Origin: an uncultured Eubacteriales bacterium
Lineage (GTDB): Bacteria > Bacillota > Clostridia > Lachnospirales > Lachnospiraceae
DNA length: 52,167 nucleotides
Assembly: GCA_900545175.1 (NCBI GenBank)
Contig: UQYF01000018.1
Location: 1 to 52,167 of the forward strand
Direction: 5' to 3'
The position numbers and the translations under genes are program-made. This document shows, piece by piece, positions 1 through 9,165 of this stretch. Numbering within the stretch: the stretch's first letter is position 1; each line of letters opens with the position of its first letter. The notes under the pieces were generated by a model that saw only the letters and a program-made list of their open reading frames with translations, was not told where the DNA came from and made no database searches.

Positions 1-7
1 CACTCAC

Positions 8-38
8 AAGGACAAGTAGTATATTACTACATGTCCTT
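8..38. repeat. Hairpin-forming inverted repeat at left edge
   Basis: Arms AAGGACA (8-14) and TGTCCTT (32-38) enclose a second pair, GTAGTA (16-21) and TACTAC (25-30), with one A-A mismatch and a 3-nt loop. An AT-rich stretch with long T and A runs follows at about 51-90. The T run begins too far from the stem for a clean plus-strand terminator, and no T run follows on the minus strand. It could belong to a gene beyond the left edge. The rest of 39-181 holds nothing I can name. Confidence 0.45.
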
Positions 39-181
39 GAATAAGTCAACACTTTTTTAAATTTTTTTTAAAAATTTTTTAATAAATTATTTTTACATAA
101 CTTTTTAACTGTTTCTGATAGTATAATAAGCAGAGTCACGCCTTGCATTTAGATAAAAGCCTGACACCTCTATTTAGATTA

Positions 182-2224
182 TCAATTATACAATTCGCCA
201 AGAGTTGTTTCTCCCCAGCTGTAGTTTGTCAGATAGTTCCCCTTAAATAACTGTGCATATTCCTTTCGCCCTGTCAGATAATCATAGAGGTCGCAGTTAA
301 CCTTGTCACATATAATACGCCTTTTCCCATCTACAGACTCAACAATATCTGCAATTCCATATTCTTCAAGAAGATTTTTAAGGCGCAGGGCAACCTTGCG
401 ATATCTTGAAAATATGACAGGACTCACAGGTTCATCCTCCCACAGAAAGCTTATCGCCTCCTCCGATGTCACAAATCCGCCGCGTCTATCAACAAGTAAT
501 GCAAAAAGCTCCTTCGATTTCTTGTTTCGAAACGCTATAGGTCTTCCATCCACAAACACATCAAAATATCCAAAGGTCCTTATCATGACTCTGTGACCGG
601 CACATGACATTTTTTTCATATCTGCGTGTACACCATCCTCACATTCAGGCACCATATACAGCATAATATATCTTGGTGACACATTGTCGGATGTTTTACG
701 CGAACACACTGCTCTCACTCTTTTTACTGTGTTTGAGCCTATATCATCATAGGCAAATTCAGCTTCTCCATCTCTTAACAGATTCTCAAAAGCACTATAT
801 TCTGTCAAACTGCGCTCGACAAAGCTCTCAATAGGAGTTCCTTTTTTCATAAGCTCGTCCCACTCGTCAACTGAATATCCAAAAAAGACACATATATTCT
901 CACTCGAATACAGCGGTATGACACAGCCATCCGCAGTAACCTTGAATGCCGCTACTCCATCTGTGAACTGTCTCATAAGCTGAGTCATATTTTCCTTGAG
1001 GCTCTCGTTCTCACTGCGAAGCTTCTCTGTTTCTGCCACATCAACAAGCCTCCTGCAGCAATAAAAGCTTATATTTTCATCTATTTTGAGAAAAATTCCG
1101 CTATAAGACCGTATCTGTCCATCCGATGACTTTGCGCGATAATTTATCACGGACGGATATTCTTCATACTGCACTGCGGTTTTGTTTTGTATAAAATTTT
1201 CAAAGAAGGCTTGAACCTTTTTCACATCCATAGCTTCCACTGTATCTGTTATCCACTTCTGTGTGGCCTCTTCAAGCTGCATTGGGATATTTTCAAGCCA
1301 TGTGAACATCGGTGAGTTATTGCTATAAAGGCATTTTACCATGTTAGACGAGAAATTATACTCAAATATCTTGTCATATACCTCTGACAATGCCTTTATG
1401 TACCTTCTTGTCTCTCTATCCTTCCTCGCAAGCTGTCTCTTAGTGACATCCATGCACACACTCTGGAATTCTTCAGTTCCGTCCTCGTTCACTACCTTTG
1501 TAACCCATCCAAAAATATGAGCCCGCGTGCCATCAAACCTCAATACCGACATTTCACCAGCCACAGGTACTCCCGCCTTGTAAACCCTGTTAAGATATAC
1601 TGAAAACCTCTGCCTTTCTTCAACCGGAATAAGAAGAAAAAGATTGTTGCGGTACATCTCAATATAGTCTGCTTCCCCATCCTTCTTTTCAGAATAATGC
1701 AGAAATTCCAACATTTTATTATTGATATATGTAATTTTCGGCTGCTTCTCACATGTATATTTTATAAATCCGCATGGGACAGTGTCATTCAGGAAATCTA
1801 AATTATGAAGTTTTTTTACAGCACCAGCTTCCTGTGCATTGGCTGAAAGCTCACATGCTATGGTATCAACCTCCATATCACTTATATCAACGAGTACCGC
1901 ATATCCGATAAGGCAGCCATCAGCATTGCGCTTGACTGTAACAGATTCTTTCACATAACTAATGCTTCCATCTTTGTTTACAATATGATACTCTGATGTA
2001 TTTTTGCCTTCCTCCTGTGCCATTCTGTGCAAAAATAACTCATATGTCTCCCTGTCACATTCAGCGACAAGCCATGCATATCCGCCTTCTTTATTGCACA
2101 ATTCTTCCTTAGAATATCCTGTCATGCAGCACAGACTGTCACTCACAAAGCACATTTTTCCCATATCAGATAAATCATACTCATGATACCCGCTTATATT
2201 ATCCAAAATGTCAAACATTCCCAC
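182..2224 (-). CDS. PAS-domain sensor with C-terminal SARP-like winged helix
   Basis: Protein of 680 aa. At least three PAS-like segments fill the first ~540 residues: an N-terminal one with 'DISDMEVD' closing the fold, a second ending 'CMDVTKRQ', and a third around residues 410-530. The last ~130 residues start 'RTFGYFDVFVDGRPI' and contain 'SKELFALLVDRRGG', the pattern of the OmpR/SARP winged helix, followed by 'FKGNYLTNYSW', which resembles the start of a BTAD segment. There is no histidine kinase or receiver domain, so I infer a one-component regulator in which PAS sensing drives DNA binding. The start is GTG, chosen because GGAG lies 7 nt upstream; an ATG six bases further in is badly spaced. 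It lies 54 nt downstream of the acyl-CoA ligase gene, so it may be read from the fatty acid operon. Its ligand and targets are unknown. Confidence 0.8.
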   Translation of the reverse strand: MGMFDILDNISGYHEYDLSDMGKMCFVSDSLCCMTGYSKEELCNKEGGYAWLVAECDRETYELFLHRMAQEEGKNTSEYHIVNKDGSISYVKESVTVKRNADGCLIGYAVLVDISDMEVDTIACELSANAQEAGAVKKLHNLDFLNDTVPCGFIKYTCEKQPKITYINNKMLEFLHYSEKKDGEADYIEMYRNNLFLLIPVEERQRFSVYLNRVYKAGVPVAGEMSVLRFDGTRAHIFGWVTKVVNEDGTEEFQSVCMDVTKRQLARKDRETRRYIKALSEVYDKIFEYNFSSNMVKCLYSNNSPMFTWLENIPMQLEEATQKWITDTVEAMDVKKVQAFFENFIQNKTAVQYEEYPSVINYRAKSSDGQIRSYSGIFLKIDENISFYCCRRLVDVAETEKLRSENESLKENMTQLMRQFTDGVAAFKVTADGCVIPLYSSENICVFFGYSVDEWDELMKKGTPIESFVERSLTEYSAFENLLRDGEAEFAYDDIGSNTVKRVRAVCSRKTSDNVSPRYIMLYMVPECEDGVHADMKKMSCAGHRVMIRTFGYFDVFVDGRPIAFRNKKSKELFALLVDRRGGFVTSEEAISFLWEDEPVSPVIFSRYRKVALRLKNLLEEYGIADIVESVDGKRRIICDKVNCDLYDYLTGRKEYAQLFKGNYLTNYSWGETTLGELYN

Positions 2225-2278
2225 ACTAATACTCCAAAATACATTTTTAAATATTATATACTCCCTTTGTGCTTAACG

Positions 2279-3913
2279 CTACCCTTTTCTTAACTCAGCC
2301 TTTTTTATCTTTCCACTAATAGTCTTAGGCATCTCTGACACGAATTCGATAAGCCTGACCCACTTGTACTCGGCAAGCCTCCTGTTACAAAATTCTTTTA
2401 TCTCCAGTTCCGTTTCTCTATTCGCTTCGCAGCCGTGCCCAAGCACTATCACCGCCTTTATTGCCTGACCACGCAGTTTATCCGGAACACCTATAACACT
2501 GCACTCAACAACATCCGGATGCTCCATAAGCACATTTTCAATCTCATAAGGACCTACTCTGAAGCCTCCTGTCTTTATGATATCATCAAATCTTCCATGG
2601 AACCAATATAGACCATCACTGTCCTTGTACGCAGCATCTCCTGTATGGTACACACCATCTCTCCATACATATCCAAATTGTTCGTCATTATCAAGATATC
2701 CGGTAAATACTCCCGGCTGCTTTCCGCTCTCAGGCGGTATAATGACAACCTCACCAATCTGTCCGTCCTGAACTTTTCTTCCTTCCCTGTCACGCAGTTC
2801 TATATTATAAAAAGGTGAAATTGTGCCCATAGACCCCTCCTTTGGCTGTCTCCCCATAAAATTCGCCATAAGGAGTGTTGTCTCTGTCTGCCCATAACCT
2901 TCGCAAAGCGGTATTCCTGTCGCCTGCGTAAATTTTCTGAATATCTCCGGGGCAAGCATTTCTCCTGCAGTTGATGCATGCTTTAATGACGGCATCCTGT
3001 CAATTCCTTTGCGGACAAGATATCTGTACACTGTCGGCGGTGCACAAAATGAAGTTACGCCATAACGGTTAATCACTGCTACAAGCTGCTTCGGGTCAAA
3101 ATTATCAAAGTCATATACCATCACAGCACTGCCAACAAGCCACTGCCCATATATTTTTCCCCATGAAGCTTTTGCCCAGCCTGTCTCCGCCACCGTAAAA
3201 TGCAGACCATTATCCTGTGCCTGCTGCCAGTATTTTGCTGTCACAATATGCGCTAACGGATATGAGAAATCATGTATCACACCTTTGGGATATCCGGTTG
3301 TCCCGGATGTAAAATAGAGCATCATAGGGTCTGATACGTTCGTATTAACTCTCTCAAACACATCAGACGCACTTTCCATTTCTGATGTAAGATTAACAAA
3401 TCCATCAATATCCTTTTGCACACACCATAGCTTTGCGCTATGTCCTGCCTTCCTTAATGCTTCTTTTATATTACATGCAGCATCATCCTGTGCTGTACAT
3501 ACTACAGCCTTTATCTTGGAGGCTTTTATTCTGTACACAAAATCATCAACCGTCAGCATATGTGTAGCAGGTATCATGACTGCACCTAATTTATGAAGTG
3601 CTACCGCTGCAAACCAATATTCATAATGGCGTTTCAGGACAAGCATAACCCTGTCCCCTCTTCCTATTCCTGATGCCCTAAATACATTAGCCATCTTATT
3701 GCTATACCTTTTTACATCGAGAAAACTGAATACATGCTCTTCATTTTCCACATTGCACCATACTATCGCTCTCTTATCAGGTGCAATTTCTGCATATTTA
3801 TCAACCACATCATATCCAAAATTAAAATTCTCCGGATAGTTAAGTGTTATTTTTTTCAAATTTCCGTTTTCGTCCATAATCTCGGTACAAAAATTCTGAT
3901 ATATACTGCTCAT
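2279..3913 (-). CDS. AMP-forming acyl-CoA synthetase (medium-chain type)
   Basis: Protein of 544 aa of the ANL superfamily, which activates a carboxylic acid with ATP to an acyl adenylate and then to acyl-CoA. The P-loop-like motif 'YFTSGTTGYPKG' (~200), the A5 motif 'YGQTET' (~340), the hinge 'YHTGDAAYKDSDG' (~430) and the C-terminal 'KTISGKIKKAELR' with the adenylation lysine are all visible. Similarity in general layout to acetyl-CoA and medium-chain synthetases suggests a short or medium acid as substrate. The ATG overlaps the accA stop (ATGA) and AGAGG lies just upstream, so it is the last gene of the fab/acc operon. Its place suggests recycling of free fatty acids or supplying an acyl-CoA primer, which is inference. 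Confidence 0.85.
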   Translation of the reverse strand: MSSIYQNFCTEIMDENGNLKKITLNYPENFNFGYDVVDKYAEIAPDKRAIVWCNVENEEHVFSFLDVKRYSNKMANVFRASGIGRGDRVMLVLKRHYEYWFAAVALHKLGAVMIPATHMLTVDDFVYRIKASKIKAVVCTAQDDAACNIKEALRKAGHSAKLWCVQKDIDGFVNLTSEMESASDVFERVNTNVSDPMMLYFTSGTTGYPKGVIHDFSYPLAHIVTAKYWQQAQDNGLHFTVAETGWAKASWGKIYGQWLVGSAVMVYDFDNFDPKQLVAVINRYGVTSFCAPPTVYRYLVRKGIDRMPSLKHASTAGEMLAPEIFRKFTQATGIPLCEGYGQTETTLLMANFMGRQPKEGSMGTISPFYNIELRDREGRKVQDGQIGEVVIIPPESGKQPGVFTGYLDNDEQFGYVWRDGVYHTGDAAYKDSDGLYWFHGRFDDIIKTGGFRVGPYEIENVLMEHPDVVECSVIGVPDKLRGQAIKAVIVLGHGCEANRETELEIKEFCNRRLAEYKWVRLIEFVSEMPKTISGKIKKAELRKG

Positions 3914-4722
3914 ATTTTTCCTCTCACTGCTGGCTGATTTTTTACAACATTCATGCCTATGCTGCGAAATCTGTCATAACGTCTGTTGACTAGCTCAAGG
4001 TCGTTTGAGAGCATATCAACCTCTTTTGAAATAAGCCTTCTGATACGCTCATAGAATTCCTTTTTCCCGATATCCTTCTCGGAAAGTATCCTCTCTATTA
4101 CGCCGAGATTCTTCGCATCCTCCGCTGTAAGCTTAAGACTTGCCGCCGCTTCCCTGGCTTTCTTTGCATCCTTCCAGAGAATACTTGCACATCCCTCCGG
4201 TGATATAACAGAATATACTGCATTTTCAAGCATCCATACTCTGTCGGCATAGGCAAGTGCAAGCGCACCTCCGCTTCCTCCTTCACCTATAAGAATAGAG
4301 ATAATCGGCACACACAATGTAGACATTTCACAAAGATTTTCCGCTATTGCCTGTCCCTGCCCTCTCTCTTCCGCCTCAATGCCGCAATACGCTCCTGATG
4401 TATCTATAAAACATATGACAGGTCTTGCAAACTTCTCCGCCTGTTTCATAAGACGCAGTGCTTTTCTGTACCCTTCCGGATGAGGTGCGCCAAAATTCCT
4501 ATAGCTGCGCTCCTTTGCTGTGTGTCCTTTTTCAATGGCAATCACAGTCACAGGCTTACCCTCAAGTATTGCAATCCCTCCGACCACTGCTTTATCATCT
4601 GCAAAACATCTGTCACCATGAAACTCTGTAAAATTTTTAAATATATTTTTTATGTAATCCGTTCCCGTCGGTCTTCCATTATCTCTCGCAGCTTTCACAC
4701 GCTCATAAGGTATTTCATTCAT
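3910..4722 (-). CDS. accA: Acetyl-CoA carboxylase carboxyltransferase subunit alpha
   Basis: Protein of 270 aa, shorter at the N terminus than the ~319 aa E. coli protein but typical of Clostridia. 'FHGDRCFADDKAVVGGIA', 'GHTAKERSYRNFGAPHPEGY', 'FIDTSGAYCGIEAEERGQ' and 'GEGGSGGALALA' are the crotonase-fold motifs that bind carboxybiotin and acetyl-CoA. With AccD it transfers the carboxyl group from biotin on AccB to acetyl-CoA, giving malonyl-CoA in the cytoplasm. It starts 5 nt after accD and overlaps the acyl-CoA ligase by 4 nt, so these are translationally linked. Confidence 0.95.
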   Translation of the reverse strand: MNEIPYERVKAARDNGRPTGTDYIKNIFKNFTEFHGDRCFADDKAVVGGIAILEGKPVTVIAIEKGHTAKERSYRNFGAPHPEGYRKALRLMKQAEKFARPVICFIDTSGAYCGIEAEERGQGQAIAENLCEMSTLCVPIISILIGEGGSGGALALAYADRVWMLENAVYSVISPEGCASILWKDAKKAREAAASLKLTAEDAKNLGVIERILSEKDIGKKEFYERIRRLISKEVDMLSNDLELVNRRYDRFRSIGMNVVKNQPAVRGKI

Positions 4723-4727
4723 AAAAT

Positions 4728-5579
4728 TTACACTCCACCATGCATCAAAAGAAGCTCTCCAAGGAACTTTTTCTGATTATTTCTCTCAACTATTGTGTCA
4801 ATAAATCCATGCTCTAAAACGAACTCTGCTTTCTGAAAGCCCTGGGGAAGAGTCTTTCTTGTTGTCTGTTCTATCACTCTTGATCCTGCAAAACCAACCG
4901 TAGCTCCCGGCTCTGCAATGATTATGTCCCCTTCCATTGCAAAGCTTGCCGTGACACCTCCCGTTGTCGGATCCGTAAGCACTGCAATATACAACAGTCC
5001 GGCATCACTATGGCGTTTAACTGCCGCACTTACTCTTGCCATCTGCATAAGGGATAGAAGTCCCTCCTGCATCCTGGCTCCACCGGAAACAGTAAAACCA
5101 ACCACCGGAAGATGCTTCCATACAGCATATTCGAATATTCTTGTAAGCTTCTCTCCAACAGCACTTCCCATGCTTCCCATCATAAAATATGCTTCCATCG
5201 CAAAAATACAGCAATTTACACCGCCAATCTTTGCCTCTCCGCATATTACTGCCTCTGTCTCTAAGCTTGCTGTGCGCACTGTGTCAAGCTTCTCATCATA
5301 GCCCGGAAATTCAAGCGGATTTCCGGCATTAACATTCTGATACATCTCGACAAAGCTTCCTTCATCTGTTATAAGCATTATCCTCTGTCTTGCTCTCATT
5401 CTAAAATGATATCCACAGCTGCATACCATATTCCGGGCATACAGGCTGCTCACAGGAACCTCCCTATGACAGTTAGGACATTTTTTCTCCGGCTCGCCTT
5501 CATCCTGCATAACAGGTGCACAGTTTCTTCCACCCTCCTCAAGCTTGTTCTTCGGCTTTAAAAAATTAATAAGTGCCAT
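4728..5579 (-). CDS. accD: Acetyl-CoA carboxylase carboxyltransferase subunit beta
   Basis: Protein of 283 aa and partner of AccA in the carboxyltransferase. An N-terminal zinc ribbon is followed by the crotonase-like domain with 'FTVSGGARMQEGLLSLMQMA' and 'TDPTTGGVTASFAMEGD'. The first zinc knuckle is CPNC, but the second reads C-S-C instead of the usual C-x2-C, one residue short; the DNA here is unambiguous (TGC AGC TGT). The start at 5579 is preferred over an in-frame ATG 12 nt upstream because GGGAGG sits 4 nt before it. The gap to accC is 25 nt and to accA 5 nt. Confidence 0.94.
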   Translation of the reverse strand: MALINFLKPKNKLEEGGRNCAPVMQDEGEPEKKCPNCHREVPVSSLYARNMVCSCGYHFRMRARQRIMLITDEGSFVEMYQNVNAGNPLEFPGYDEKLDTVRTASLETEAVICGEAKIGGVNCCIFAMEAYFMMGSMGSAVGEKLTRIFEYAVWKHLPVVGFTVSGGARMQEGLLSLMQMARVSAAVKRHSDAGLLYIAVLTDPTTGGVTASFAMEGDIIIAEPGATVGFAGSRVIEQTTRKTLPQGFQKAEFVLEHGFIDTIVERNNQKKFLGELLLMHGGV

Positions 5580-5604
5580 TCTGCCTCCCATTTTATATAC
5601 TGCT

Positions 5605-6912
5605 TCATCTGTTTCCCATGAATGTCAGGTCATAATTTCCCGATGCAAATCTGTCATCCTCCACAATCCTAAGCTGCTCCTGTGTATTTGTCTTTATTCC
5701 CTCAATAACCAGTTCACAAAGAGAAGCTCTCATCTTTCGTATAGCTTCCTCTCTGGTCTTTGAATAAACTATAAGCTTCCCAAGAAGTGAATCGTAATAT
5801 GGTGATACACTCATCCCATCTACAAGGCATGTATCAAAGCGTACTGAAGGTCCTCCCGGAACATGCAGCATTTCAAGCCTTCCGCAATTACCGGCATTTA
5901 TACGGCATTCTATCGCCGAGCCGTCAAGCCTTATATCCCTCTGTGTAAAATTAAATTCAATTCCTGCCGCAATCCTTATCTGCCATTTTACTATATCAAT
6001 TCCTGTTAAAATCTCAGTGACGCAATGTTCCACCTGAAGCCTTACATTCATCTCCATAAACCAAAAATTATTATCTTTGTCAAGCAGGAATTCAAGTGTT
6101 CCTGCACCAACATAACCAATCTTTTTGACTGCATCAGCTATAAGCTGTATCATATGCAGCCTGTCATTTCTGTCAACAGCAGGCGAAGGTGTCTCTTCTA
6201 CAAGCTTTTGATTTCTTCTCTGGACAGAGCAGTCCCTCTCACCAAGACATACAACATTGTGAAATTCATCAGCTAACACCTGAAATTCGACATGCCTTGC
6301 CGGATATATGTATTTTTCAAGGTACATGCTTCCGTCACCAAATGCTCCTAATGCCTCACTCACGGCCTGCATATATGCCTCGTCAAGCTCATCCGCATTT
6401 CTTATAAGACGGATTCCTCTTCCACCGCCACCTGCACATGCTTTTAACATGACAGGATATCCGATTTTTTCTGCCTCCGTCTTCGCATCGCTTACAGATT
6501 CAACAGCCCTGCTGCCCGGAATAACTTTAAGCCCTGTGTCATTTATAAGTTCCTTCAGGACTGCTTTATCGCTAAGCCGCTCCATGCTGTCAGGGTCAGG
6601 ACCTATAAATACAAGCCCATTTTTTCTGCACAGCCTTGCAAAATGTGCATTTTCAGAAAGAAAACCATATCCCGGATGTATTGCCTGTGCTCCTGTAAGA
6701 ATCGCCGCACTGATTATCTGTTTTTCATTCAGATAGCTCTGTGATGCCTCAGCACCTCCTATGCATACGCTCTGGTCTGCAAGTGCAACATGAAGCGCAT
6801 TTTTGTCTGCTTCTGAGTAGACGGAAACTGTGAGTACTCCCATCTCTCTGCATGCACGTATTATCCTGACAGCTATCTCGCCACGATTGGCAATTAGAAT
6901 CTTTGAAAACAT
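5605..6912 (-). CDS. accC: Biotin carboxylase of acetyl-CoA carboxylase
   Basis: Protein of 435 aa that carboxylates the biotin on AccB using ATP and bicarbonate. It opens with the family hallmark 'KILIANRGEIAVRIIRACRE'. The ATP-grasp loop 'KACAGGGGRGIRLI' (~160) and the catalytic 'EMNVRLQVEHCVTE' (~290) are intact. The length is close to the ~449 aa norm. It begins 3 nt after the fabZ stop, so it is part of the same transcript and probably coupled. No pyruvate carboxylase extension is present, so assignment to lipid synthesis is firm. Confidence 0.95.
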   Translation of the reverse strand: MFSKILIANRGEIAVRIIRACREMGVLTVSVYSEADKNALHVALADQSVCIGGAEASQSYLNEKQIISAAILTGAQAIHPGYGFLSENAHFARLCRKNGLVFIGPDPDSMERLSDKAVLKELINDTGLKVIPGSRAVESVSDAKTEAEKIGYPVMLKACAGGGGRGIRLIRNADELDEAYMQAVSEALGAFGDGSMYLEKYIYPARHVEFQVLADEFHNVVCLGERDCSVQRRNQKLVEETPSPAVDRNDRLHMIQLIADAVKKIGYVGAGTLEFLLDKDNNFWFMEMNVRLQVEHCVTEILTGIDIVKWQIRIAAGIEFNFTQRDIRLDGSAIECRINAGNCGRLEMLHVPGGPSVRFDTCLVDGMSVSPYYDSLLGKLIVYSKTREEAIRKMRASLCELVIEGIKTNTQEQLRIVEDDRFASGNYDLTFMGNR

Positions 6913-6915
6913 AAT

Positions 6916-7335
6916 CTACTCCACTTCTGTTATAGCAAATGAAAAATCTGCCAATACGCACAGCCTTCCGTCAACCGTCACTGTGCCATGTGCAAAATAA
7001 AATGGGTGTTTCGCTCTTATTATGCTGCACTTTGTCTCTATCAAATCACCCGGACGCACAGGAGAGCGGAATTTTACATTATTGAGTCCTGTGTATACCG
7101 GAAGCTTTCCTTCCACAATGACATCCTTCATAAGCACGCATGCTGACTGTGCCAGTATTTCACACAAAATCACACCTGGTACAACAGGGTTTCCCGGAAA
7201 ATGCCCATCAAGAAAGAACTCATCTCCTCTTACCCTGTAGTGTCCTGTCGCAGTTCCATCACAGGCATATGCATCATCTAACAGAAGCATGCTGTTCCTG
7301 TGTGGAAGAATATTCATAATCTCTTCTTTATCCAT
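6916..7335 (-). CDS. fabZ: 3-hydroxyacyl-ACP dehydratase FabZ
   Basis: Protein of 139 aa with the hotdog fold that dehydrates beta-hydroxyacyl-ACP to trans-2-enoyl-ACP. 'LPHRNSMLLLDD' at the N terminus and 'GHFPGNPVVPGVILCEILAQ' carry the catalytic His and Glu. The ATG at 7335 is chosen over an upstream in-frame TTG because GAGGG lies 5 nt before the ATG. It sits 71 nt downstream of accB and 3 nt upstream of accC. No FabA-like isomerase is seen, so how unsaturated chains are made is not visible here. Confidence 0.94.
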   Translation of the reverse strand: MDKEEIMNILPHRNSMLLLDDAYACDGTATGHYRVRGDEFFLDGHFPGNPVVPGVILCEILAQSACVLMKDVIVEGKLPVYTGLNNVKFRSPVRPGDLIETKCSIIRAKHPFYFAHGTVTVDGRLCVLADFSFAITEVE

Positions 7336-7406
7336 ATTTTCCCTCAAGCTTATACTTCCTGTAAATATATCAGAGCATCATAATTCACGGCTCTGTTTAA
7401 CTTAAA

Positions 7407-7868
7407 TTATTTTTGTATTTTGAACAGCTCCGTCCCATATTCAACCATTTGACCATCCGATACACATATCTGAGATATAATTCCATCTGTATCGGCAGTA
7501 ATTTCATTCATAAGCTTCATAGCCTCGATAATGCATAGTGTCTGACCTTTTTTTACACAATCACCGACAGCAGCATAAGGGCTGGCATTCTCTGCCGGTG
7601 CTGCATAGAACACACCCACCATAGGAGACCTGACACTTATGTATGGGGATTCCGCTTTTGTCTTTATGGATGCCCCTGTATTTTCTTCTGCCTTAACCTG
7701 CACATCTTCGCAGGCTGCATGCTGCATACCTGATACCGGAATATATGACACATTTTCACCCACATTCCGCTCTAAACGCAATGTCTTATCTCCATTAGTA
7801 AGCTCAAACCCTGTAAGCTCAAGCTCCTTCATAAGTGCAGCATATTTTCTAATCTCGGCTTCGTTCAT
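7407..7868 (-). CDS. accB: Biotin carboxyl carrier protein of acetyl-CoA carboxylase
   Basis: Protein of 153 aa. The C-terminal biotinyl domain contains 'CIIEAMKLMNEI', with the biotin-accepting Lys at about residue 118. A Pro/Ala-poor linker (residues ~40-80) separates it from a short N-terminal domain starting 'MNEAEIRKYAALMKE'. The start at 7868 is supported by AAAGGTG about 7 nt upstream. A longer frame from 7895 would overlap the end of fabF and lacks a ribosome site. It follows fabF by 2 nt. It carries the carboxyl group between AccC and AccAD. Confidence 0.94.
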   Translation of the reverse strand: MNEAEIRKYAALMKELELTGFELTNGDKTLRLERNVGENVSYIPVSGMQHAACEDVQVKAEENTGASIKTKAESPYISVRSPMVGVFYAAPAENASPYAAVGDCVKKGQTLCIIEAMKLMNEITADTDGIISQICVSDGQMVEYGTELFKIQK

Positions 7869-7870
7869 AT

Positions 7871-9109
7871 TCACACCTTTCTGAATGCAAGACATGCATT
7901 ATGTCCTCCGAATCCAAGCGAATTAGAAAGTGCCAGCGTTATATCCGCTTTCACAGCCTTATTCGGAACATAATTCAAGTCACATTCATCATCCTGTTCA
8001 AGAAGATTTATCGTTGGAGGAATAATGCCCTCGTTAAGTGCCATAATACATGCAAGTGCTTCTACCGCACCGGCTGCACCTAGCAAATGACCTGTCATTG
8101 ATTTTGTCGAGCTGATGTATGCTTCTGCTGCTGCCTCATCTCCTAGTGCATTTTTGACAGCCATAGTTTCCACAAGATCGTTCATATGAGTTCCTGTGCC
8201 ATGTGCATTTATGTAGACTTTATCGCTATCCACATACCCTGCCTCCTTCATTGCCTCCTTCATTGCCTGCGTTCCGCCACGCGCCTGCGGGTGCGGTGCT
8301 GTAATGTGATATGCGTCACAGGTTGAACCATATCCGCACACCTCACCATATATCTTAGCGCCTCTGTTTATTGCATGTTCGTATTCCTCAAGCACAAGTG
8401 CTGCTGCGCCTTCCCCGATAACAAAGCCTCCTCTTCTCCTATCAAACGGCAGTGAAGCCTCGTCCGGATTATCAGATGTTGAAAGTGCCTGCATATTTAT
8501 AAAGCCTGCCACAGCTGATTTGGTTATTGACGCTTCCGCACCGCCGGCTATAACAGCATCAGCATAACCGTGTCGTATCATTCTCATGGCTTCTCCTATT
8601 GCATTAGAACCTGAAGCACAAGCTGTCACCGCAGGCATGGCACTTCCTCTGCAATCATGCCTGATTGCAATCATTCCTGCTGCCATATTTCCTATCATCA
8701 TCGGTATAAAAAGCGATGAAACTCTTCTTGGTCCTTTCTCAAGCAGCTTTGTATGTTCAGTCTCGAATGTTCCTATTCCTCCGATTCCTGTTCCGAACAT
8801 AACCGCAAACCTTTCAGGCTCTACTTTTCCTTCTATTCCACTCTCTGCTACAGCCTGTGCCGCTGCTGCAACTGCAAGCTGGGCGTATCTGTCAGTTCTT
8901 AGTATCTCATTTACTTCAAGATAATCCTTTGCATCAAAATCCTTAACCTCAGCGGCAAGTTTTGCCTTAAAACCATCTGTATCGAATAAAGTGATTGGAG
9001 CTATTCCATTTTTTCCGTTTTTAAGGCTCTCCCATGTATTCCTTACATTGTTTCCTACCGGAGTTACTGCACCCATTCCTGTGACGACTACCCGTCTTAA
9101 TCCACACAT
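7871..9109 (-). CDS. fabF: 3-oxoacyl-ACP synthase II
   Basis: Protein of 412 aa that condenses malonyl-ACP with acyl-ACP. The catalytic triad is in place: Cys164 in 'TACASGSNAIGEA', His in 'HGTGTHMNDL' and His in 'KSMTGHLLGAAG'. The start at 9109 ('MCGLRRVVVTGMG') is favoured by AAAGG 9 nt upstream and matches the family's usual N terminus; a frame open to 9169 would add 20 residues and overlap fabG. Because no fabH or fabB is in the cluster, FabF must do all elongation encoded here. Confidence 0.94.
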   Translation of the reverse strand: MCGLRRVVVTGMGAVTPVGNNVRNTWESLKNGKNGIAPITLFDTDGFKAKLAAEVKDFDAKDYLEVNEILRTDRYAQLAVAAAAQAVAESGIEGKVEPERFAVMFGTGIGGIGTFETEHTKLLEKGPRRVSSLFIPMMIGNMAAGMIAIRHDCRGSAMPAVTACASGSNAIGEAMRMIRHGYADAVIAGGAEASITKSAVAGFINMQALSTSDNPDEASLPFDRRRGGFVIGEGAAALVLEEYEHAINRGAKIYGEVCGYGSTCDAYHITAPHPQARGGTQAMKEAMKEAGYVDSDKVYINAHGTGTHMNDLVETMAVKNALGDEAAAEAYISSTKSMTGHLLGAAGAVEALACIMALNEGIIPPTINLLEQDDECDLNYVPNKAVKADITLALSNSLGFGGHNACLAFRKV

Positions 9110-9165
9110 ATCTTTTACCTTTCTCTTCATATCCTTGAAAATCACAAAACCCGGACATAGCATAT

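Noticed and set aside
120..180. Terminator after the PAS-winged-helix gene
   Set aside because: The possible pairing of GTCACGCC with GCCTGAC has mismatches and no T run.
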